From: an uncultured Christensenella sp.
GTDB lineage: Bacteria > Bacillota > Clostridia > Christensenellales > UBA1242
Length of the DNA: 12,978 bases
NCBI GenBank assembly: GCA_910584815.1
Contig: CAJUBT010000035.1
Span: 1-12,978, forward strand
Reading direction: 5' to 3'
Part shown: positions 1 through 6,558 of the stretch, piece after piece
Numbering within the stretch: position 1 is the stretch's first letter
Layout of the letters: each line of letters begins with the position of its first letter
Notes under the pieces: generated by a model
Database searches by the model: none
Seen by the model: the letters and a program-made list of their open reading frames with translations, nothing else
Told to the model about the DNA's origin: nothing
Translations under genes and position numbers: made by a program

Positions 1-1
1 A

Positions 2-133
2 TTTATGAATAAATTAGACTATTTAGAAAACAAAATAAACGAAATTTTAAGTGAAATAAGCTTTCTATCTGATAGATGCGAAACAATAGAAAAAGTGCTT
101 AATATTGAAACAAACACAGACTCTAATAATTAA
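2..133 (+). CDS. Unrecognised small protein or C-terminal fragment, possibly partial at the window edge
   Basis: An open frame runs from the window edge to a TAA at 131-133. The first ATG is at 5-7, giving 42 residues (MNKLDYLENK to NTDSNN). The frame is also open upstream of that ATG, and no ribosome binding site can be seen, so this may be the 3' end of a longer gene. The peptide is rich in Glu, Lys, Ile and Leu with heptad-like hydrophobic spacing, consistent with one amphipathic helix or short coiled coil. It has no signal peptide or membrane segment. I do not recognise the family. It reads toward the trailer end of the CRISPR array and probably belongs to the preceding locus. No terminator hairpin is obvious after it. 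Confidence 0.4.
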   Translation, partial: FMNKLDYLENKINEILSEISFLSDRCETIEKVLNIETNTDSNN

Positions 134-166
134 ACAATTTAATTAAATTATTAATAACTCTCAAGT
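131..166 (-). repeat. Candidate fossil CRISPR repeat (oldest, very degenerate)
   Basis: The right part keeps an exact 11-nt match to the array repeat (ATAACTCTCAA, 154-164), while the left half is lost. It lies about 64 nt from the next fossil repeat, against a 65-66-nt repeat-spacer period, leaving a spacer-like 28 nt at 167-194. The match and near-correct phase suggest a decayed repeat, but the region is AT-rich and chance cannot be excluded. Confidence 0.4.
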
Positions 167-194
167 ATTTGTCTACTTTTAAAATGTCCAATAA

Positions 195-230
195 ACAATT
201 CATACAACTAAAACAACACAACTCCCCAAT
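195..230 (-). repeat. Candidate fossil CRISPR repeat (degenerate)
   Basis: Aligned without gaps to the 36-nt repeat, about 20 positions match, and 18 of the 23 rightmost positions match. The differences in the right half are mostly T-to-C changes. It ends exactly 30 nt before the first recognisable repeat at 261, so 231-260 has the length of a true spacer. Position and phase make this a probable decayed trailer-end repeat that sequence-identity searches would miss. Confidence 0.6.
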
Positions 231-260
231 AACTTCAAACAACACAACTGCTTGTGTTTT

Positions 261-626
261 GTATTAGAATATCTAAAATAACATAACTCTCAAACTAGCA
301 TAATCAACTATAATCTTATACATTTGTATTAGTAGTATCTAGAATAACATAACTCTCAAACACGAAAGTTATAGTTATGCTTTCCATTCAAGTATTAGTA
401 GTATCTAGAATAACATAACTCTCAAACTCAATTCCGAAACTTCTCATTATGCTATCAGGTATTAGTAGTATCTAGAATAACATAACTCTCAAACTTCTTT
501 ATTATTTTAACAATAGCATCTTCAGTATTAGTAGTATCTAGAATAACATAACTCTCAAACTATCTCCTGGAATAAATCAATTTGAAAATCGTATTAGTAG
601 TATCTAGAATAACATAACTCTCAAAC
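261..626 (-). CRISPR. Type II-A CRISPR array, six repeats and five spacers, transcribed leftward
   Basis: Five identical 36-nt repeats lie at 326-361, 392-427, 459-494, 525-560 and 591-626. On the + strand each begins GTATTAGTAGTATC and ends AACATAACTCTCAAAC. A sixth copy at 261-295 is degenerate (35 nt, one deletion and two substitutions). Spacers are 296-325, 362-391, 428-458, 495-524 and 561-590, of 30, 30, 31, 30 and 30 nt. The crRNA strand is the minus strand: there the repeat begins GTTTGAGAGTTATG, as type II repeats do, it pairs with the tracrRNA anti-repeat, and the decayed repeat sits at the far (left) end. The newest spacer is therefore 561-590. No spacer visibly matches DNA elsewhere in this window. 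Confidence 0.97.
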
Positions 627-689
627 CTCAAACCTCAAATTGTTGAAAATTATTGTGCTTACGAAGCGATTATTCTAGAAATTATTTTT
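627..689 (-). promoter_or_regulatory. CRISPR leader, leader-repeat junction
   Basis: This is the transcribed leader between the array promoter and the first repeat. Read on the minus strand, it ends with ATTTGAG (640-634), then GTTTGAG (633-627), then the repeat itself, which begins GTTTGAG (626-620). ATTTGAG resembles the leader-end motif of many type II-A leaders that anchors Cas1-Cas2 integration. Here it is displaced by one extra heptamer. A short palindrome GCTTACGAAGC lies at 657-667. A 10-nt segment at 670-679 is complementary to the transcribed repeat. Confidence 0.75.
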
Positions 690-718
690 ATTATAGGAAA
701 TTATATGAAATTTGGCAA
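690..718 (-). promoter_or_regulatory. Promoter of the CRISPR array (pre-crRNA)
   Basis: On the minus strand a TTGCCA -35 box (718-713) is followed after exactly 17 nt by a perfect TATAAT -10 box (695-690). The predicted start is near 683, about 57 nt before the first repeat. This agrees with the transcription direction deduced from the repeat, the tracrRNA and the decayed trailer. Confidence 0.8.
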
Positions 719-1020
719 GAAATTGATGAGAGAAACATTAATAACTTTTAGTAAATTAAAAAAAAATTAATAAGTTTTGTTAGATCAAGGTTGAATGAAA
801 ACAATATAAATTAATAGTAAAATAGAATATTTTAAATTTAAACATTGGTAAAAAATGGAAAATATGTTTGTAATTACTTGATTGTTTTTTATTTATATGA
901 TAACTTGAAATTAATAAATAACATAATATTTTTAAGTAAATTATAGTTTTTTGATTTAAAATATTTATAATATAAATATACTTGGATGAAATTTTTCTTC
1001 TCTTTGGTGGGAAGATAAAA
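719..1020. other. AT-rich intergenic stretch between the array leader and tracrRNA
   Basis: I see no convincing gene here. The one sizeable open frame, on the minus strand, would start inside tracrRNA, has no ribosome binding site, and encodes a low-complexity Ile/Lys/Tyr/Phe-rich peptide typical of AT-rich noise. The segment probably includes the distal CRISPR leader. At 998-1010 there is a copy of half of the tracrRNA terminator stem (described under findings). Confidence 0.6.
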
Positions 1021-1109
1021 CAAAAAACCACCAGAGAAACTGGTGGCTTTTTTGTTGCCAATGCAACTATGGTTAGAATAAATTTATTTGAACTCGTTAT
1101 GTTATTCTA
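1021..1109 (-). ncRNA. tracrRNA
   Basis: Read on the minus strand, it begins with an anti-repeat. TAGAATAACATAAC (1109-1096) pairs perfectly with the crRNA repeat segment GTTATGTTATTCTA. Next come the bulge bases GAGT (1095-1092) opposite GA of the repeat, and then TCAAAT (1091-1086), which pairs with the repeat's 5' GTTTGA including one G-U. This lower stem, bulge and upper stem match the geometry of the S. pyogenes duplex. A palindrome AATAAATTTATT (1077-1088) overlaps the lower stem. GTTGC/GCAAC with an ATTG loop (1067-1054) forms the next hairpin. The terminator hairpin (1046-1028) and U-tract close the RNA. Mature length is about 90 nt. Which hairpin serves as the nexus is not certain. 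Confidence 0.93.
1022..1053. terminator. Bidirectional rho-independent terminator at the tracrRNA 3' end
   Basis: A perfect 7-bp stem, CCACCAG (1028-1034) and CTGGTGG (1040-1046), encloses a 5-nt AGAAA loop. On the minus strand it is followed by TTTTTTG, ending tracrRNA. On the + strand it is followed by CTTTTTTG (1047-1054), so it can also stop rightward read-through from the leader side before the cas promoter. Confidence 0.9.
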
Positions 1110-1115
1110 TATAAA
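1088..1115 (+). promoter_or_regulatory. Candidate promoter of the cas operon
   Basis: A TTGAAC -35 box (1088-1093) is separated by 16 nt from a TATAAA -10 box (1110-1115). The predicted start near 1122 gives a 5' leader of about 31 nt carrying an AAGGAG site. The -35 box and spacer lie inside the tracrRNA anti-repeat DNA. Its -10 shares base 1115 with the -10 of the opposing tracrRNA promoter. Confidence 0.65.
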
Positions 1116-1144
1116 TTTTAACACATAAGATGAAGGAGTGTCAA
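1115..1144 (-). promoter_or_regulatory. Candidate promoter of tracrRNA
   Basis: On the minus strand a perfect TTGACA -35 box (1144-1139) is followed after 18 nt by TAAAAT (1120-1115), one mismatch from TATAAT. The predicted start falls at about 1108, at the first bases of the anti-repeat, so the primary transcript would need little or no 5' trimming. The promoter lies within the cas9 5' untranslated region and overlaps its Shine-Dalgarno site. Confidence 0.7.
1133..1138 (+). promoter_or_regulatory. Ribosome binding site that decides the cas9 start
   Basis: AAGGAG at 1133-1138 is the only strong Shine-Dalgarno match upstream of cas9. It physically overlaps the upstream in-frame GTG at 1138, which therefore cannot be its start codon. 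The next in-frame candidate is ATG at 1153, with a longer than usual spacing of 14 nt. Confidence 0.6.
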
Positions 1145-1152
1145 ACAAAATT

Positions 1153-4100
1153 ATGGAAAAATATTTTTTAGGTCTTGACATAGGAACAAGTAGTTGTGGT
1201 TGGGCGGTAACTGACTCTAATTACAATTTAGTTAGAAAGAAAGGAAAAGACCTTTGGGGTTCTGTGCTAATTGAACAAGGGCAAACTGCAAGTGAAACAA
1301 GACTTAAAAGAACAGGGAAGAGAAGACTTAATAGAAAAAAATTGCAGCTTATGTGGCTAAGAGAAATTTTTGAAGCAGAAATAACAAAAGTTGACCCTTA
1401 TTTTTTTGACAGGTTAAAATATAGCAGTTTATGGCAAGAGGATAAGCTGTTAAAGAACGAGAAATTAGTTAGTAAATATTCTCTTTTTAATGGCAAGGTG
1501 GAAGGAAAGGAATATACAGATAAAGATTATTTTAATGATTATAAAACTATATATCATTTAAGAAATGAATTACTTACTTCTCCTGCAAAAGATGTTAGAC
1601 TGTTATATCTTGCAATACATAACATTATTAAACATCGAGGCCATTTTTTATATGAGGGAGATTTATCTAACAACGGAAATGTTTTAGATATTATTAATGG
1701 AACTTGGGAAATTCTTAGTTTGATTGAAAGTTTAGAACCAAATGAAATTAATTTTAAAAATATTACTAATGAAACTGCTGAAGAAATTGTTGATGCTTTA
1801 AAAAATAATTTAGGAATAAGGAATACAAAACTACAATTTAATAGTTTATTTAATGCAAAAACTAAGAAAGAAAAGGCTGTGGTTTCTTGTTTTGTTGATG
1901 GTAAATTAAATTTAAAAGAATTATTTAATATAGAGAAGAAACTAGATTTTAATAGTGATAAATACTTGGAGGATTTAGAAGAAGTTAGAAGCGAACTTGA
2001 TGAAAATGAAATTGCTTCTATTGAACAGTTGAATAAAGTTTATTCAATTTTAAGTCTTAGAAAAATTTTGGGTAATTGTGATTACATTTGCGAAAGTAGA
2101 GTTAAAGCTTACGAAAAGCACGAGAGCCAATTAAAAATTTTAAAAAACTTTATAAGAACTTATCACCCTTCAAAATATTTTGAAATGTTTAGATATTACC
2201 AGAAAAATAAAAATGCTCCTATAATAAGTAATTATGCTTTGTATGTAAATGGCGATATGGTAAGAAATAAAAAGCGTGTTGTTATGTTAGATAGTAAAGC
2301 AGAATATAGAACTGTAGAGTCCTTTTATAAATACATAAAAGGTGTTCTTGCGTTACCTGTTGAAATTGAAAATTATGATAAAAATGGGTATGAAGAAAAA
2401 CTTAGTTATATTTTAACATCAATAGAAAATAATGATTTTTTAGTTAAGCAAAGAATAAAAGCAAATAGCGTTTTTCCAAACAAACTTTATGAAAAAGAAC
2501 TAAAGAAAATTCTTGAAGTAAACAAAGAGAGATTTTCATTCTTAAAAGAAAGAGATGAGTATGGTTCTAATGAAGATAAAATTATAAATATTTTAAATTT
2601 TAGAGTTCCTTATTTTGTAGGACCTATTAGAAAAGAAGAAAATAGTGGAAGAGTTTTCGGCTGGGCAGAGAGAAATTCAAATTTAGAGTATAAACCTTGG
2701 ACACTAAATAAAATAGTTGATTTTGATAAAGCAGAAGATGACTTTATTTTAAAAATGCTAAATAAATGTACATATTTAAAAAATTATTATGTTTTACCAA
2801 AACATTCAATTTTATATTCCAAGTATAGAGTATTAAATGAATTAAACAATTTGAAATTTAATGGAGATGGCGTTCCAGTTGAAATAAAACAAAAAATTTT
2901 TAATGAGTTATTTTGTGAGCATAAAAAAGTTTCAATTAAACTGCTTAAAGATTTTTTAATTAGAGAAGGCTATGATGCGGAAATTGTAAAAGAATTGCAA
3001 ATTGGTGGCATAGATAAAACTTTTGCGAATGATATGTCTGTTTATTCATTTTTGTTAAATTCAAATAATTTTACAAAAGAATTTTTAGATAATAATATAG
3101 ATAAAATAGAAAGGGTTATTACACTAATTACGCTTATTGAAGATAAAAGAAGACTTGAAGAAAGAATAAAAAAAGAGTTTGGAGAAACTTTTAATAATGC
3201 ACAGATAAAAACCTTTAAAGGTCTTAATTGTGTTGGCTGGGGAAGGCTTTCAAAAGAGTTTTTACAAGGGTTATTTTTTATTAACAAAATTACTGGGGAA
3301 AGAACCACAATAATAGATGAAATGTGGAACACAAATAAAAATTTGCAGGAAATAATTTTTAGTTCTGACTACACTTTACAAGAAGAACTTGCAAAGAAAG
3401 AAGAAAAGGTTAAGGATGAAATAACTTATGAAAACATACAAGAAATGTACTGTTCACCAGCAGTAAAGAAGGCAGTATGGAATGCTATAAAAGTTGTTAA
3501 AGAAATAATTTCAATTATGGGCAGCGTGCCTGATAAAATTTTTGTTGAAGTAACCCGCCACGATGAAGAGAAGGGAGAAGTGGGCAGAAAACTTGCCAGA
3601 AAAAATAACTTGCTTTCAATATATAATTCTAAAGATTTTAAAAACTCAGTTAAAAATATTTGTAGTGACCTTGAAGAACTTTATAAAGAATTAATTGGTA
3701 AAGACAATTTAGAACTTAGAAGCGAAAAACTATACTTATACTTTTTGCAGCTGGGAAGGTGTGCTTATTCTGGTGAAAAAATAAACATAGATGATTTATA
3801 TAATGACAATTTATATGATATCGACCATATATTCCCACAATCTTTAATTAAGGATGATAGCCCTAATAATAAAGTTTTGGTTAAGAAAGAATATAATGCT
3901 AAAAAGGATAATAATTATCCTATTTATTCTGCATTCCCAGAATGGTATATAAAACAAAAAAATTTCTGGTCATTATTGTTAAAATTGGGGCTTATGAGTG
4001 AAAAGAAATTTAGCCGACTAATGAGAACAACTCCTTTAACAGAAGAGGAATTGGGTGGTTTTATTGAAAGACAGATTGTAGAAACCAATCAGTCGGCGAG

Positions 4101-5376
4101 TGCAGTTATTGATTTGTTGAAACATATGACCAATAAGCCTAATGATGTTATTTATTCAAAAGCAAAATTTGTTACTGATTTTAGAAATATTGTTGATATA
4201 CCAAAAAGTAGAATAGTTAACGATTATCACCACGCAAAAGATGCATATTTAAATGTTGTGGTAGGAAGTATTTTGTTTAACCGTTTTACTGGAAACCCAA
4301 GATATTATTATAAAAATAATGATAAAAATAATAATGAAACAAAAACCATAAATGTTAAAAAGATTTTTAATCATACTATTTTTTCTCCAGCTACAAATAA
4401 TGTTGTTTGGAATGGAGAAGTAGATAAAAATAGAGTAAAAGAAATTTGTAAGAAAAATAGTTGTATTGTTAATAGAGTAAGCTACAAAAAAATAAATGGG
4501 GCATTTTATGATGAAACTTTATATAAAAAATCAAGAGATGGATTAACAGCACGAAAAGGTGATGTTAATAACCCATTGGGAGATGTTTCAAAATATGGTG
4601 GTTTTACAGGGGTTAGAAATGGTTATTTTGTTGTAGTTGAAAGCGAAAAGAAGGATAAAAAAATAAAGACTATTGAAAGTGTGCCTGTTCTGATTTTAAT
4701 GAAATATAAAAATGATAGTGATAAAGAACAAAGGATTGCAGAATATATAGCAAAAGAAAATAATTTAAAGAATGTTAAAATTTTAAAAATAATTAATTTT
4801 GCTTCTACCTTTAAAATTGGTAGTGGATATTTTTGGTTAGGCGGAAAAACAGGGGAAAGGTTTTCTCTTTCAAATGCGAATGAATGGAATGTAAGTTACG
4901 AAACTACAAAATATATAAGAGCATTGGAAAAATATAGTGAAATTAAGAAAAATAACAAAAATAATTTGGAAAATGTTTTGAAAGAAGAAAATAATAAGGT
5001 GATTATTTCTAAAAAAACAAAAGAAAGAAATATAGAAATAGCCCTAACAAAAGATGAGAATACTGCTTTATATAATTTGATTATAGCTCAATTATCAAAA
5101 GACATTTATCTAGGGGTTTCTGGATTTTCCAATTTAAAAGTTAAATTAATTGAAAATAAGAATAAGTTTGAAAATTTTAAGGTATTAGAGCAAGCAGATG
5201 TACTACTTGATGTATTAAAAGGATTATCAACAGGGGCTACTTCAGCAGATTTATCTAAATTTGGTGCAGGTAAAAGTGTTGGCGATATTTTAATAGGTAA
5301 AAATATAACTGATAAAGAAATATATTTAGTTGAAAACTCTGTAACTGGACTATTAAATAAGGTAACAAGGTTGTAG
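1153..5376 (+). CDS. cas9: CRISPR-associated endonuclease Cas9, type II-A
   Basis: RNA-guided DNA nuclease that cuts invading DNA using the crRNA-tracrRNA duplex encoded next door. From the ATG at 1153 it has 1407 residues, slightly longer than S. pyogenes Cas9 (1368). RuvC-I has LGLDIG with catalytic Asp9. An arginine-rich bridge helix spans about 49-75. The REC lobe carries KHRGHFLYEGDL (160-171), VPYFVGP (from 485) and PKHSILY (from 549). RuvC-II has the VEV catalytic Glu799. HNH has DIDHIFPQS with His892, and Asn915. RuvC-III has YHHAKDAYLN with His1027 and Asp1030. The PAM-interacting region begins near KYGGF (1147). The C-terminus ends near ENSVTGL but lacks the Arg-x-Arg pair that reads NGG in S. 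pyogenes. A GTG start at 1138 would overlap the ribosome binding site, whereas MEKYFLGLDIG matches family N-termini. It is first in the operon, and cas1 starts 5 nt after its stop. Confidence 0.98.
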   Translation: MEKYFLGLDIGTSSCGWAVTDSNYNLVRKKGKDLWGSVLIEQGQTASETRLKRTGKRRLNRKKLQLMWLREIFEAEITKVDPYFFDRLKYSSLWQEDKLLKNEKLVSKYSLFNGKVEGKEYTDKDYFNDYKTIYHLRNELLTSPAKDVRLLYLAIHNIIKHRGHFLYEGDLSNNGNVLDIINGTWEILSLIESLEPNEINFKNITNETAEEIVDALKNNLGIRNTKLQFNSLFNAKTKKEKAVVSCFVDGKLNLKELFNIEKKLDFNSDKYLEDLEEVRSELDENEIASIEQLNKVYSILSLRKILGNCDYICESRVKAYEKHESQLKILKNFIRTYHPSKYFEMFRYYQKNKNAPIISNYALYVNGDMVRNKKRVVMLDSKAEYRTVESFYKYIKGVLALPVEIENYDKNGYEEKLSYILTSIENNDFLVKQRIKANSVFPNKLYEKELKKILEVNKERFSFLKERDEYGSNEDKIINILNFRVPYFVGPIRKEENSGRVFGWAERNSNLEYKPWTLNKIVDFDKAEDDFILKMLNKCTYLKNYYVLPKHSILYSKYRVLNELNNLKFNGDGVPVEIKQKIFNELFCEHKKVSIKLLKDFLIREGYDAEIVKELQIGGIDKTFANDMSVYSFLLNSNNFTKEFLDNNIDKIERVITLITLIEDKRRLEERIKKEFGETFNNAQIKTFKGLNCVGWGRLSKEFLQGLFFINKITGERTTIIDEMWNTNKNLQEIIFSSDYTLQEELAKKEEKVKDEITYENIQEMYCSPAVKKAVWNAIKVVKEIISIMGSVPDKIFVEVTRHDEEKGEVGRKLARKNNLLSIYNSKDFKNSVKNICSDLEELYKELIGKDNLELRSEKLYLYFLQLGRCAYSGEKINIDDLYNDNLYDIDHIFPQSLIKDDSPNNKVLVKKEYNAKKDNNYPIYSAFPEWYIKQKNFWSLLLKLGLMSEKKFSRLMRTTPLTEEELGGFIERQIVETNQSASAVIDLLKHMTNKPNDVIYSKAKFVTDFRNIVDIPKSRIVNDYHHAKDAYLNVVVGSILFNRFTGNPRYYYKNNDKNNNETKTINVKKIFNHTIFSPATNNVVWNGEVDKNRVKEICKKNSCIVNRVSYKKINGAFYDETLYKKSRDGLTARKGDVNNPLGDVSKYGGFTGVRNGYFVVVESEKKDKKIKTIESVPVLILMKYKNDSDKEQRIAEYIAKENNLKNVKILKIINFASTFKIGSGYFWLGGKTGERFSLSNANEWNVSYETTKYIRALEKYSEIKKNNKNNLENVLKEENNKVIISKKTKERNIEIALTKDENTALYNLIIAQLSKDIYLGVSGFSNLKVKLIENKNKFENFKVLEQADVLLDVLKGLSTGATSADLSKFGAGKSVGDILIGKNITDKEIYLVENSVTGLLNKVTRL

Positions 5377-5381
5377 ATGCT

Positions 5382-6242
5382 ATGGGGTTTAGAACAATTG
5401 TAGTAAAAGAAAGAAGTAAATTAGATTTAAAACTTAATTATATGGTTTGCAGGTCACAGGAAGAAATAAGGGTTTTTATTCCAGAAATTTCTGTTTTAAT
5501 TTTAGAGTCTACAGCAATTTCTTTAACAAGTGCATTAATTAGTGAACTTGTTAAAAATGATGTGAAAATTATATTCTGTGATGAAAAACATAACCCAGAA
5601 AGTGAAATATGCTCTTATTACGGAAGTTACAATTGTTCTAAAAAAATAATTAATCAAATTAATTGGTCTCAACAAGCAAAATTAGGTGTGTGGCAGAAAA
5701 TAATACAACTTAAAATTTGTAATCAAAAAAAATTTTTAGAAGAACTCGGATTTAAAAATCAAGTCAAAATATTGGACAAGTATCAACAAGAAACCCAATT
5801 GGGCGATGTTACAAATAGAGAAGGGCATTCAGCAAAAGTTTATTTTAATTGTCTTTTTGGGCTAGAACATACAAGAAGAGATGAAAACTTTTATAACAGT
5901 GCTTTGAATTATGGTTATTCTATATTACTCTCCTGCGTTAATAGAGAGGTTGTTAAAAATGGTTATTTAACACAACTAGGCATTTGGCATTCAGGAGATT
6001 TTAACGAATTTAATTTAACTTGTGATATTATGGAACCATTTAGAATTTTGATAGATAAAATTGTTTATGCTTTGCCAGAGAATGATGCAAATTTTAAAAT
6101 TAAGATTTTGGAAATTTTTAATACTCAGCAAAAAATAGATGGTAAATTGCAGTATTTTGAAAATGCCTTATCAATATACTGCCAAAGTGTGTTTAAGGCT
6201 CTAGAAACAAATAATGTTGATATTATTAGGTGTTATGAATAA
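5382..6242 (+). CDS. cas1: CRISPR-associated integrase Cas1, type II
   Basis: Cas1 forms the integrase with Cas2 that inserts new spacers at the leader end of the array. The protein has 286 residues, close to S. pyogenes Cas1 (289). The N-terminus GFRTIVVKERSKL and the segment VKIIFCDEKH match the N-terminal beta domain. The catalytic metal ligands are visible as Glu147 in NREGHSAKVYFN, His203 in IWHSGDFNEFN and Glu218 in CDIMEPFR. The ATG at 5382 follows the cas9 stop by 5 nt with AAGG at 5367-5370. An out-of-frame ATG at 5377 is ignored. The end overlaps the cas2 start by 8 nt, so translation is probably coupled. No motif appears to be missing. Confidence 0.97.
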   Translation: MGFRTIVVKERSKLDLKLNYMVCRSQEEIRVFIPEISVLILESTAISLTSALISELVKNDVKIIFCDEKHNPESEICSYYGSYNCSKKIINQINWSQQAKLGVWQKIIQLKICNQKKFLEELGFKNQVKILDKYQQETQLGDVTNREGHSAKVYFNCLFGLEHTRRDENFYNSALNYGYSILLSCVNREVVKNGYLTQLGIWHSGDFNEFNLTCDIMEPFRILIDKIVYALPENDANFKIKILEIFNTQQKIDGKLQYFENALSIYCQSVFKALETNNVDIIRCYE

Positions 6243-6558
6243 TAGAATTATGAGATTAATTGTTTTTTTTGATTTGCCAACACTAACAAAGCAGGATATA
6301 AGGGAATACACAAAGTTTAGAACCTTTCTTTTAAAGAATGGCTTTTTAATGATGCAAAAATCGGTTTATAGCAGATTGCTTTTAAATAACAATTCTTCTA
6401 AACTTTTGAAAGAACAAATAATAAAAAATTTGCCTTCATCTTCTGGAATAATTCAACTAATGCAAATAACAGAAAAACAGTTTTCTGATATTGAATATTT
6501 GGCTGGTAATAGTAAAAGTAAAGTTTTGGCAACAACAGAAAGAGTGGTGCAAATATGA
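6235..6558 (+). CDS. cas2: CRISPR-associated protein Cas2, type II
   Basis: Cas2 is the dimeric scaffold of the Cas1-Cas2 integration complex. From ATG 6235 it has 107 residues. The N-terminus MNNRIMRLIVFFDLP resembles S. pyogenes Cas2 (MSYRYMRMILMFDMP), with the beta-1 Asp13. Further matches are KFRTFLLKNGFLMMQKSVYS and ITEKQF, and the C-terminal ERVVQI strand is present. The frame is open to an ATG at 6214, but that would add an unrelated hydrophobic stretch translated from cas1 sequence. A start at 6250 (MRLIVFF) is also possible. AGGTG at 6228-6232 lies too close to 6235 to be a good site, so coupling to cas1 translation (8-nt overlap) is likely. It overlaps csn2 by ATGA. Confidence 0.95.
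   Translation: MNNRIMRLIVFFDLPTLTKQDIREYTKFRTFLLKNGFLMMQKSVYSRLLLNNNSSKLLKEQIIKNLPSSSGIIQLMQITEKQFSDIEYLAGNSKSKVLATTERVVQI

Noticed and set aside
917..926. AATAACATAA as a second anti-repeat, which would suggest an additional tracrRNA
   Set aside because: Only 10 nt match in A/T-rich DNA, with no lower stem and no following terminator hairpin. The 1021-1109 candidate explains the system fully.
780..1061. A 93-residue minus-strand open frame between leader and tracrRNA
   Set aside because: It would start inside tracrRNA, has no ribosome binding site, and its Ile/Lys/Tyr/Phe-rich sequence is typical of AT-rich noncoding DNA.
1138..1152. GTG at 1138 as the cas9 start
   Set aside because: The only good Shine-Dalgarno sequence (1133-1138) overlaps it, and family N-termini align with the ATG at 1153.
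3042..3332. Minus-strand open frame inside cas9
   Set aside because: It is a shadow of the cas9 frame with low-complexity composition and no start signals.
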